Positions 24,918 through 32,103 of a stretch of DNA of 44,445 nt are shown piece after piece (the stretch's first letter is position 1; every line of letters begins with the position of its first letter). The translations under genes and the position numbers were made by a program. The notes beneath the pieces are model-generated. The model was given only the letters and a program-made list of their open reading frames with translations. It had not been told where the DNA came from and ran no database searches. The stretch lies in NCBI GenBank assembly GCA_965603295.1, contig CBFDCL010000006.1, positions 1 to 44,445 on the forward strand, written 5' to 3'. The stretch is from JAFGWO01 sp965603295. GTDB lineage: Bacteria; BMS3Abin14.

Positions 24918-25901
24918 TCAAGAGTGGGCCGGTTTCTGGTGAATCCATCCGCGGTTGTTGATCCAGGGGATGTATTTCATAAACTTCCGGGTCATAGCCG
25001 AGAGATAAGAATCTGCGAACTGCCGGCGACGCTCGAGGGGGTAGAATAGAAAGTCCACCCTTCCAATGATTCTGGACTCGTCCACAGGGCCCCAGTCCCT
25101 GCTATCCTGGCCCATGTCGCGCACGTCCGACAAGAGAAAAAGACTTCCCTTGGGAACAACAGATTCCTGAAAGTAAACAGCCCGGTGATCCGGTTTATAT
25201 CTGAACGGGTCCTGATGATAGGTGGCGTAATTCTCTCTCACCAGTTTATGGTCAATCTCAATCTGGCCACCCATCATGGCTACAGACTGGCCGGGAAGAG
25301 CAATTACCCTTCTCACTTCTTCGTCCCGCTTGTAGCCGGGGATGTAAACGGCCACCAGATCACCTTGTCTGAAGCAAAAGGCACGGCTCAACTGTCGGTT
25401 GGCCAGCACTTTTTCACCCGACCTCAGGGTAGGGACCATGGATTTCGTGTCTACATTGAGGGCATAGCCGATGAATTTGACCGCTATCGTGCCTGTCACA
25501 ACAACGGAAAAAGCGATTAGAAAAATTGTGATCGCCAGAACAAAAAGGGTAACGGACCATTTGCCGGATGGCTGAAAAGAGAATTTTTCAGGGGGGTTGA
25601 GGGAACACCTGTACGCATCGAAGATGCACAGGACGTAAAAAAAGGTGCCCAGGGGGGAGAGGAAGGTCATCCCCGCAAATCCTGCCCATGAAGAAACGAG
25701 CCCAAGGACCGTCAGACCTGTCGCAAAGAGAAAGAAGAAGAGGCCCCGGAACCACCTGTGACAGTAGCCGTGTCCGAATCCGGGCATCAATAAGCTCAGG
25801 AACACGGCGATCCATGGCGCCGGCTTCATCCGCTTTGCATTGTGCTCTGCGGCTGCTTCGTCGCTTTCCGCCTTAACACCCTTCTGCCGGAAGAACAACA
25901 T
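24918..25901 (-). CDS. Signal peptidase I (S26) homologue with Arg at the catalytic Lys position
   Basis: A 327-residue inner-membrane protein. Residues 30-100 form an extra hydrophobic N-terminal domain (PAPWIAVFLSLLMPGFGHGY and following helices) not found in standard LepB. A further helix at about 117-145 precedes the S26 domain. The catalytic Ser is Ser154 in TKSMVPTL. The box with the general-base Lys, normally VKRVxGLPGD, reads VRRVIALPGQ: Lys is replaced by Arg197. The last box is SDVRDMGQDSRDWGPV, which keeps the DSR motif. Activity as a normal peptidase is therefore doubtful. No clear SD precedes ATG 25901; a promoter with TGCTATTAT is at 25966. Confidence 0.85.
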   Translation of the reverse strand: MLFFRQKGVKAESDEAAAEHNAKRMKPAPWIAVFLSLLMPGFGHGYCHRWFRGLFFFLFATGLTVLGLVSSWAGFAGMTFLSPLGTFFYVLCIFDAYRCSLNPPEKFSFQPSGKWSVTLFVLAITIFLIAFSVVVTGTIAVKFIGYALNVDTKSMVPTLRSGEKVLANRQLSRAFCFRQGDLVAVYIPGYKRDEEVRRVIALPGQSVAMMGGQIEIDHKLVRENYATYHQDPFRYKPDHRAVYFQESVVPKGSLFLLSDVRDMGQDSRDWGPVDESRIIGRVDFLFYPLERRRQFADSYLSAMTRKFMKYIPWINNRGWIHQKPAHS

Positions 25902-26201
25902 GCTAAAATCACACTTTCCATCATCTGGGCCAAGTGTCGGCTCGGTTTAGGCATCCACCCTCTGTAATAATAGCACTTCTTTTGGGAAACGCAGTGGGTT
26001 GAATTTCGACGAAAAAATCCAGGATCCCAAAAGGCAAACGTTCTCACGTTCGTTGCGTATTGTGCGTGATTTACAATAGATGAAAAGACAATAAAAAAAT
26101 CATGATTAATTTTTTCCATGGTTTTTCCTGGCGAGAAGGGGTCCTTTTCGTGAGAATATCCTTAACATTTTTCAGATAACGAACCCCTTTGGCATCTGGG
26201 A
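25902..26201. other. Intergenic region between lactate permease and signal peptidase genes
   Basis: About 300 bp. It contains the minus-strand promoter of the signal peptidase gene (25966-25974). A pair of inverted arms, AAGGGGT at 26136 and ACCCCTT at 26183, lies downstream of the permease stop and could be a weak terminator. No gene is seen. Confidence 0.4.
25966..25974 (-). promoter_or_regulatory. Extended -10 promoter of the signal peptidase gene
   Basis: On the minus strand TGCTATTAT lies about 65 nt upstream of ATG 25901. It shares TGCTA with at least three other promoter candidates in this window. Confidence 0.45.
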
Positions 26202-27680
26202 TCATATCAGCATTAAAAACCCACCCAACATGAGACACGCCGTTATGCCTAACGGAATGGTTTTTCTTAATATCTCCCCTTCCATGCCTTCGGCGCCGCA
26301 CATACTTGCCGCAAAGGCAACTTTAAACGGGCTGGAGATCCCTCCGATACTCGCCCCCACAGCCAGACCGCAAACCAGCCACTCCGGGGAGATCCCCAGT
26401 TCCCCGGCGATGGTTATCTGCAGGGTGGCAAACAGCATGATCGAAGCAACGCCGTAGCCCGTCAGAAACGTTCCCACCCATCCCAGGAACGGCACAAAGA
26501 GAAGGTAAAGAGGACCCGCAAGGAGAAGACTCTGGGCAACGATCCTGGGAATGTTTCCCACTTGTTCGATGGCTGTCCCGGATACGAGATCCCAACCTGA
26601 AAAAGAAAGCACCTGTCCCATACTGCCGAAAAGGGCCATAGAAACGATGGCGCGCCAGCCCTGACGGGTGCCCTTAGCCAGGGCGGTGAGAAAACCCCGG
26701 CCCTTGCCGTGAAGACAATACGCAACGATAAAAGCAATAAAGAGATAGAGATAGGCGTCTGAAAGGGGACGAAAAGGGATGGATCTACCCGGAATCACCG
26801 ACAAACGGTAAACCCACTGTTCCCTCACGAGTTCCCGGATCAGGGGAGCGCTGTTGACGAACACGATACCACACCCCATCACCAGGAGGGGGGCCGCATC
26901 CACCAGGATCGAACGGGTAATCCTGAGCTTCCGGAACCCGGGCAGCACCAGGAAGAGGGTCAGAAAAACCCCGCCAGCCAATTCACCTACCTGGTAACCG
27001 ACGAGAACCACCGCTCCCCAGGCAGCCAATCCGGCAATGCCCCCCATGAGGAACAGGTAGGTCATTCGTTTCGGTTGAAATCCTTCACTACCGGCAAAAA
27101 ACGGTATGGACCAGGCCATCAATATGGAAGCGGGGATCGAAAGAAGGGCAACCTTTCGGGCAAGCAGATCGGGAGGAAACCCCGTTACCCCCGCAAGGAC
27201 AGTAATGATGACTCCACCGAGGCCAAGGGTCATGAGGCCGCTGTAACCGATAATGGACAGGGCTGCCGACGGGAGGGGCGCCAACCCCGATGCCCGGAGC
27301 ATGGGAGCGGCAACCGGCTCGGCAATAATACCCGCCCCTTCGAGTGTGTTCCCCATACCAAGGGCCAGAAGGCTCAGCCTTCCCCATTCCCCGCGGACCG
27401 CCCCCGTGAACCATTGGGCTAAGCGGGCCAAGGATCCCGAGGCAATGAGCACCGAGGCGAGGAGGATCCCTCCGTAAACCACCAGGAGAAGGGGCAGGGT
27501 TACAAGAAAGCCGTCCGCGGCAGCAAAAAGAAGGACTTTCAGCGGGGTTTGGAAAACCGTTCCTGCGATAACACAGGTCCAGAGGATTCCCGCCACGGAA
27601 AGGTAAAGAGCGCTTTTCCGTAAAAAAACGGCCAGGAAAAACAGGAGAAGAACGGGGGACCAAGCCAGAAAGGTCAGCAT
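26202..27680 (-). CDS. L-lactate permease family transporter
   Basis: A 492-residue inner-membrane protein with about 12-14 helices, of the lactate permease (LctP) family that imports lactate or glycolate with protons. Family signatures visible are GMGNTLEGAGIIAEPVAAPML at about 107-127, the late FVPFLGWVGTFLTGYGVAS and IGGISSPFKVAFA. It is somewhat shorter than typical LctP proteins (530-560 residues). In the late motif Tyr stands where many members have Ser (TGS). The start ATG at 27680 follows AAGGT. It is downstream of the SPFH and EpmA genes on the same strand but separated from EpmA by a repeat array, so cotranscription is uncertain. Lactate as substrate is inferred from family only. 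Confidence 0.85.
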   Translation of the reverse strand: MLTFLAWSPVLLLFFLAVFLRKSALYLSVAGILWTCVIAGTVFQTPLKVLLFAAADGFLVTLPLLLVVYGGILLASVLIASGSLARLAQWFTGAVRGEWGRLSLLALGMGNTLEGAGIIAEPVAAPMLRASGLAPLPSAALSIIGYSGLMTLGLGGVIITVLAGVTGFPPDLLARKVALLSIPASILMAWSIPFFAGSEGFQPKRMTYLFLMGGIAGLAAWGAVVLVGYQVGELAGGVFLTLFLVLPGFRKLRITRSILVDAAPLLVMGCGIVFVNSAPLIRELVREQWVYRLSVIPGRSIPFRPLSDAYLYLFIAFIVAYCLHGKGRGFLTALAKGTRQGWRAIVSMALFGSMGQVLSFSGWDLVSGTAIEQVGNIPRIVAQSLLLAGPLYLLFVPFLGWVGTFLTGYGVASIMLFATLQITIAGELGISPEWLVCGLAVGASIGGISSPFKVAFAASMCGAEGMEGEILRKTIPLGITACLMLGGFLMLI

Positions 27681-27698
27681 TCTGTTGACCTTTTTGGC

Positions 27699-27784
27699 AT
27701 GGTGACGCGAGGACGCGAAGACGCGGGGACGCGGAGGAAAAGAATTTCACCGTGTCCCCGTGTCCATGTGTCTCCGTGTCTGGC
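27699..27784. repeat. Paired 8-bp word arrays of complementary type
   Basis: Four GACGCGnn units (27704-27735) are followed by four GTGTCnnn units (27752-27783). The two arrays sit between the EpmA and lactate permease genes of one strand. Confidence 0.75.
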
Positions 27785-27801
27785 GATCAAACTGTCTTTT
27801 C

Positions 27802-28821
27802 CTAGTAGGGAAATATCACCTGAGAAATGTCATCCGCATTAAGAGCGATCATGGCCAGCCTGTCCATCCCCACTGATACGCCGGCACAGGGGGGCATTTT
27901 CACCATAGCCTCGAGGAAATCCTCGTCAACAGACAGTCCTTCAACTCCATCCCCGGCAAGATCGTCGGCCGCCGACTCCATCCTCTCTCGAAGGATCCCG
28001 GGTTCCCGTAATTCCGTGTATCCGTTTGCCACCTCGACACCCCCTATGTAAACTTCGAACCGCTCCAGCACATCCGGGCTCCCCGGTTTCGGGCCTGCCA
28101 TGGTACCCAGGAAAGCAGGGAAATCCTTGACAATGGCAGGGCGCAGAACCCCTAGTTCCGGTTCCACTTTTTCCAGGTAAAGCTGGAAGAAAAGATCCTC
28201 AACCGTACTTCCCCGTTCGACAGGGCTCCCCATCCCTTCCAGGATCTGATGCATCTCATCCGCATCCCAGGATTCGAGACCGGCATAACGCAGGAAGGCC
28301 TCGGCCATGGTCGACTCCTCCCAGGGCTCGGAGAGGTCGAACTCGAGGCCGCCGAAGTTTACTCTTTCCCCTCCCGTCACGGCTCGGCAGGCCGTGCGGA
28401 ATACCCTTATGGTGTCCCGGATGGCATCCTCGTAATCAGCGTTGACACGGTACCATTCCAGCATGGTGAATTCCCACCGGTGCAGCCGGGTCCTTTCCCC
28501 GTCCCGAAAAACCGGACCGATCTGGTAAATACTGCCGGAACCCATGGCAAGGAGCTTTTTCATGGACAGTTCCGGGGACGTGTGCAGCCAGAGATGCGCA
28601 AGGCGCCCATGAAAATCCCTGATGGAAACTGGGACGGGGCGGACGCTGGGGTCCAGGTTGGGGTGAGGAACAGCGATTGGGGTCGTCACCTGGACGAACC
28701 CCTCATCATTGAACCAGACCCGGACAGCCTCTTCCATGGCTGCCCGGGCCTTAATAACGCTTCTTATTTCCATTTTCACCGTCAAACCCGGGATGACCTC
28801 TTCTTCGTTCACACCCCGCAA
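27802..28821 (-). CDS. epmA: EF-P beta-lysylation protein EpmA (lysyl-tRNA synthetase-like)
   Basis: A class II aminoacyl-tRNA synthetase-like catalytic core without an anticodon-binding domain, which in the known system attaches (R)-beta-lysine to elongation factor P. Motif 2 reads FRDGERTRLHRWEFTMLEWYR-like (broken here after WEFTM), with TSPELSMKKLLAMG before it, and motif 3 is GVSVGMDRLAMI near the C-terminus. Length (up to 339 residues) fits EpmA. The start is uncertain: TTG 28821, GTG 28812 and ATG 28773 are all in frame with weak SDs, and homology requires only the region after 28773. EF-P and EpmB genes are not in the window. It follows the SPFH lipoprotein gene by 33 bp at most. Confidence 0.88.
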   Translation of the reverse strand: MRGVNEEEVIPGLTVKMEIRSVIKARAAMEEAVRVWFNDEGFVQVTTPIAVPHPNLDPSVRPVPVSIRDFHGRLAHLWLHTSPELSMKKLLAMGSGSIYQIGPVFRDGERTRLHRWEFTMLEWYRVNADYEDAIRDTIRVFRTACRAVTGGERVNFGGLEFDLSEPWEESTMAEAFLRYAGLESWDADEMHQILEGMGSPVERGSTVEDLFFQLYLEKVEPELGVLRPAIVKDFPAFLGTMAGPKPGSPDVLERFEVYIGGVEVANGYTELREPGILRERMESAADDLAGDGVEGLSVDEDFLEAMVKMPPCAGVSVGMDRLAMIALNADDISQVIFPY

Positions 28822-28854
28822 ACCGGTTATTATGACAGGGCGAGATCTCCCGGA

Positions 28855-29937
28855 TTATTTCGCCGGCGGAACATCGACAACCGGTGCCGTAGACCCGGGA
28901 ACGGCCTTCCCGGTTCCCAGGGTCCTCATCCCGTAGAGTCTCAGGAGATCGTTGATATCGGTGGTCTTGAGGTTGACTCCACCCTCCGAAACGGGAAGGA
29001 GGAAGATCTTCTTGCCCTTTAACGCCTCGGCGATCTTGAGCTTGACGAGGACCTCGCCTCCGGGGCCGCCCAGGGCTTCGTTAAGCGCCCTGATCCCCTT
29101 GGCTTCCGCGATGCCTTCGGCCTCGATGGCTTTGGCGATGCTTTGCTGTTGCTGGAAATAGGCGTCGGCTTCGAGTTTTGACTTTTCGAACTCACCGTCG
29201 GCAGCCGCTATCCGGGTATTGACCAACCCTTGGGCGTCTGCGACTTTCCGGCGGTATTCCTCTTCAGCCGCCTTGGCCTGGGATTTGTTTTTTTCGGCTA
29301 ACTGCTCGGCCACCTTCCGATCCTCGATGGCTTTCTGGTAGGCGGGGTTGAACCGGTAGTCCTTTGTGGAGACCGTTTCCACGACAACACCGTAAGGTTC
29401 CAGGATCTGGTTCAGCGCATCCTTGGCCTTTTCTGCTTTTTCCTGCAGCTGGCCGGCGATGTAGAACCCCTCCGTCATCAGCTCTCCGAAAACGTCCCTT
29501 GGAACACTTCTTGCCACCACTCTCACGATATTCTGGCGCAGGAGGAAATCGCTGTCGGCCACGTTCTGGAGGATGAATGGAGCCTTCTGCGGGTCGATGC
29601 GGTATTGGATGATGACGTCGAGGCTGATGTCGTTTCCATCGATGGTCTTAAAAAGAAGGTCGTCCCTTGCCCGGAGATCTCCCCGTTTCGGGTCGAAGGT
29701 CATTTCTACGGTCTGCAGCTTTGTGTCGAAAGTGTTCCAGTCGTTGATGACGGGCAGGAAAAAATAGGTCTTGCCCGGGGCGTAATAGGTCTGGTCAACC
29801 CCTTTCTTTTTGAAAATGCCCAGTTTAATCGTCTTTACACCAACCTCGGTGGGGCCGGCCGTGTGGGGCCAGCATCCGGAAAAGAGAAAGGTTGAGAGGA
29901 CGATGGCCGGTAGCACGAACATTTTCCGTTTCATCAT
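28855..29937 (-). CDS. SPFH/prohibitin-domain lipoprotein (HflC-like)
   Basis: A 360-residue SPFH-domain protein. Unusually for the family, its N-terminus is a lipoprotein signal: a hydrophobic stretch followed by FLFSGC, with Cys22 as the lipid-attachment residue. The SPFH domain spans about residues 30-210 (TFDTKLQTVEM, ISLDVIIQYRID). A long Ala/Glu/Lys coiled coil (about 210-300) and a Gly-rich segment with LLRLYGMRTL follow. SPFH proteins form large membrane-bound rings or cages, such as HflKC around FtsH. A lipid anchor rather than a helix would place this one on the periplasmic side of a membrane. It overlaps the other SPFH gene by 4 bp, and AAGGAGG precedes the double ATG. Confidence 0.88.
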   Translation of the reverse strand: MMKRKMFVLPAIVLSTFLFSGCWPHTAGPTEVGVKTIKLGIFKKKGVDQTYYAPGKTYFFLPVINDWNTFDTKLQTVEMTFDPKRGDLRARDDLLFKTIDGNDISLDVIIQYRIDPQKAPFILQNVADSDFLLRQNIVRVVARSVPRDVFGELMTEGFYIAGQLQEKAEKAKDALNQILEPYGVVVETVSTKDYRFNPAYQKAIEDRKVAEQLAEKNKSQAKAAEEEYRRKVADAQGLVNTRIAAADGEFEKSKLEADAYFQQQQSIAKAIEAEGIAEAKGIRALNEALGGPGGEVLVKLKIAEALKGKKIFLLPVSEGGVNLKTTDINDLLRLYGMRTLGTGKAVPGSTAPVVDVPPAK

Positions 29938-31067
29938 CGGCCTCCTTTCCGGACCTCGAACAGCTTCAGGGTCCCCTCGAGGTCAAGGGGGTTCACACCT
30001 CTCGGACCATCGGAGGACAGGATGATCGTGTCCAGCCCCCTGTAAACCTCAGCCATCTCGAGGCCCACTAATCTTTCGGAGCCGGCTCCTCGCAAAGCCG
30101 CGTTTTTAAGTTCCGTTTTTTTCGCCTCTGCCAGCTTCACCAGGAGGTCGCCGTCGGCGTGCTTTGTCCGGACGTACAGGTCGCGTTCCCCAAGCCTTTT
30201 AACCTGGTAAGCCTGGCCCTCCTGGAGCTTAACCTTGACAAAAGCTTCTCCCTCGGCGACCACTTTCTGCAGCTTGGCGGCTTCTTCGGCCGCGTGTTTC
30301 TCGGCCTGGTTTTTAAACACAAGCTGGTCCTGGAGCTTCTTGGCCTCGATGTTCTTCTGAATCTCCTCGCTGTAGACGAAATAACGGACAAAGACCTGCT
30401 CCACTTCGATCCCCTTGTTGTTCATTTCCGTGTTGAGAAGCTCCTTCGCTTTCAAGGTCTTTTCGACCCGGAGGGGGCTGTTGTAGAACTCCTCCGTGGA
30501 CAACTCGCCGAGGGACCGCTTTAACACCGGAACGGTCTTGGGGATGATCCCGTTGTCCTCGAACAGGCGTCCGGGGCCAACGGTGGTGAAAACAAGGTAA
30601 GGATCGACGATCCGGAAGACAATGGAGAGGTCCACGTCAACGAAGAAACCGTCCGAGGTCTGGATGTGAGCCGCATTCTCATAACGGTGCAGCCGCGTGG
30701 CCACCGTGGGAAAATTGGTCATCTCGAAAACCTGAAGATCCCTCGGGAATTTGTGCATCACCTCCATGCCCGGAAGGACCAGGTGCAGACCGGCCGTGTA
30801 GACCTTTTCCTGAATCCCCCTGTTGATTCCGATCTTCACCTGCTTGATTCCGTATTCGTTGGGACCCACATAGGCCAGCAGCAGGTTGTAAACCAGTCCC
30901 AAGATAACAAGGACAGCGACTAACAATGCCAATGGTTTTTGCCCCGATACCGGGATCTTCAAGCCGGGCAGACCGGGTATTTTTGGAAACCCGATCCCCT
31001 TTTTCTTCCCGAATATGGGAGTATCTTTAAACGGCCCCTGCTCGCCGCCGCTTCCTTTCTCGGTCAT
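29934..31067 (-). CDS. SPFH/prohibitin-domain membrane protein (HflK-like)
   Basis: A 377-residue partner of the SPFH lipoprotein. A Gly/Pro/Lys-rich cytoplasmic N-terminus (FPKIPGLPGLKIPVSG) is followed by one membrane helix (about 46-66), the SPFH domain (about 68-240, with VDVDLSIVFRIVDPYLVF) and a coiled coil with repeated Ala/Glu/Lys residues. SD GGAGG lies 6 nt before ATG. The pair resembles the HflK/HflC arrangement, one long and one shorter SPFH gene in one operon, but no FtsH or HflX gene is nearby. A promoter with a perfect TATAAT lies at 31139. Confidence 0.88.
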   Translation of the reverse strand: MTEKGSGGEQGPFKDTPIFGKKKGIGFPKIPGLPGLKIPVSGQKPLALLVAVLVILGLVYNLLLAYVGPNEYGIKQVKIGINRGIQEKVYTAGLHLVLPGMEVMHKFPRDLQVFEMTNFPTVATRLHRYENAAHIQTSDGFFVDVDLSIVFRIVDPYLVFTTVGPGRLFEDNGIIPKTVPVLKRSLGELSTEEFYNSPLRVEKTLKAKELLNTEMNNKGIEVEQVFVRYFVYSEEIQKNIEAKKLQDQLVFKNQAEKHAAEEAAKLQKVVAEGEAFVKVKLQEGQAYQVKRLGERDLYVRTKHADGDLLVKLAEAKKTELKNAALRGAGSERLVGLEMAEVYRGLDTIILSSDGPRGVNPLDLEGTLKLFEVRKGGR

Positions 31068-31138
31068 CGTAAACCTCCCTTTGATTTCTTCCCGCGATCC
31101 ACTTCGGCCCGCGATCAGAATCCGGCATTAGCATTTTT

Positions 31139-31167
31139 ATTATAACCCCTGCACTTCTTGAAGTAAA
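31139..31167 (-). promoter_or_regulatory. Sigma-70 promoter of the SPFH operon
   Basis: On the minus strand TTTACT, a 17-bp spacer and a perfect TATAAT read toward the gene starting at 31067. The predicted leader is about 65 nt. Confidence 0.6.
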
Positions 31168-31274
31168 AAGGGAAGGGCAAATTCGGGAGTTCGGTTTTCA
31201 ATAGTCGACGCACGATCAATTTTTATTCTGTTATAAACGATGCTTCTCCTGAACCTTTTCTCCTTTGACTTTCC

Positions 31275-31303
31275 TTGAAAGGATTTCGGACGAAGGTTAT
31301 ACT
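31275..31303 (+). promoter_or_regulatory. Sigma-70 promoter, leaderless start of the FG-GAP-like gene
   Basis: TTGAAA, a 17-bp spacer and TATACT end 6 nt before ATG 31310. This is one of the best promoters in the window. The short gap predicts that transcription begins at the start codon itself. Confidence 0.7.
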
Positions 31304-31309
31304 TTTTTC

Positions 31310-31951
31310 ATGGTTTGTTCCCGGTTCGTGAAATCCCTTTTCCCTTCCCATGTGATTCCCCTCACTTTTTTCCTTGTGACCTTTCCCATCCTTACCGGGA
31401 TGGCAGGTTCAGCCAAAGCCAACCCCGACGTATACGCCTCCCTTCCCGTCGACACCCGGGTCATCCAGTACGGGCTGGGGGACCTCGACGGAGATTCCCG
31501 GGAGGAACTGGCGGTCCTTTTTTCTTCCCGGGGTCTGACACAACTGGCCCTGTTTAAGGCCCGGTCCGGACACTGGTCCCGCTGGGGGAATGATATCGGT
31601 CCTGTGGCAGGGAAAAACGGGGCAGCCGCCAGATCCGTTGAACTTCGAGACACCAACGGGGACGGAAAGGATGAGATCATCATCTACTACCTCACCGCCG
31701 GGGATGGGGCCATGGAAACGCGAATCCTGGCGGTCCGGCCCGGCAAATCCAACAGCCCCCAGGCCGCGGTTCTGCTGGAGGACAAGGTCTTCCCGCCCGG
31801 CTACCCCCTTTTCGGGACCGAGGATGGAAAACCCTGTGTGACGTTTCTGAAAATGCCATCGGAAAACAGAGGGGACGGGCACCGCAGGGTTTACTGCTGG
31901 GAGGGAGATCGGTTCGACAAGCGCGTTGAGATACCGTGGAAAACACCCTGA
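31310..31951 (+). CDS. Secreted FG-GAP/VCBS-like protein
   Basis: A 213-residue exported protein. Residues 1-37 form a signal sequence (basic start, core VIPLTFFLVTFPILTG, then GSAKA before NPDV). Two acidic calcium-loop-like motifs follow, DLDGDSREELAV and DTNGDGKDEIIIYY, each preceding a beta strand, as in FG-GAP or VCBS beta-propeller repeats. With only two clear repeats it is too short for a full propeller. The function is unknown. The start is ATG 31310, which has no SD but lies 6 nt after a strong -10; the frame upstream is open but crosses that promoter. It is divergent from the SPFH operon and may be read through into the AsmA gene. Confidence 0.78.
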   Translation: MVCSRFVKSLFPSHVIPLTFFLVTFPILTGMAGSAKANPDVYASLPVDTRVIQYGLGDLDGDSREELAVLFSSRGLTQLALFKARSGHWSRWGNDIGPVAGKNGAAARSVELRDTNGDGKDEIIIYYLTAGDGAMETRILAVRPGKSNSPQAAVLLEDKVFPPGYPLFGTEDGKPCVTFLKMPSENRGDGHRRVYCWEGDRFDKRVEIPWKTP

Positions 31952-31978
31952 CACGAAGAAGGGGAGACACCGCGGGGC

Positions 31979-32090
31979 ACAGAGAACAATCAAGATTCAG
32001 GAGCCAGGAGTCAGGAGAACGACCTGGTGCACTGGTTCGCTGGTGCACGAACACTCTTTTGGATCTTAGATCTTGGATCTACTTTAAGTT
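31979..32090. repeat. Word repeats between the FG-GAP-like and AsmA genes
   Basis: CAGGAGCCAGGAGTCAGGAG (31998-32017) is followed by CTGGTGCACTGGTTCGCTGG (32028-32047) and GGATCTTAGATCTTGGATCT (32060-32079). These are 7-9 bp words in tandem. Confidence 0.65.
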
Positions 32091-32103
32091 TTGAGGTAAG
32101 ATC

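Noticed and set aside
26136..26189. Terminator after the lactate permease gene
   Set aside because: The AAGGGGT/ACCCCTT arms are about 40 nt apart with no T-run at the right place; left as a note only.
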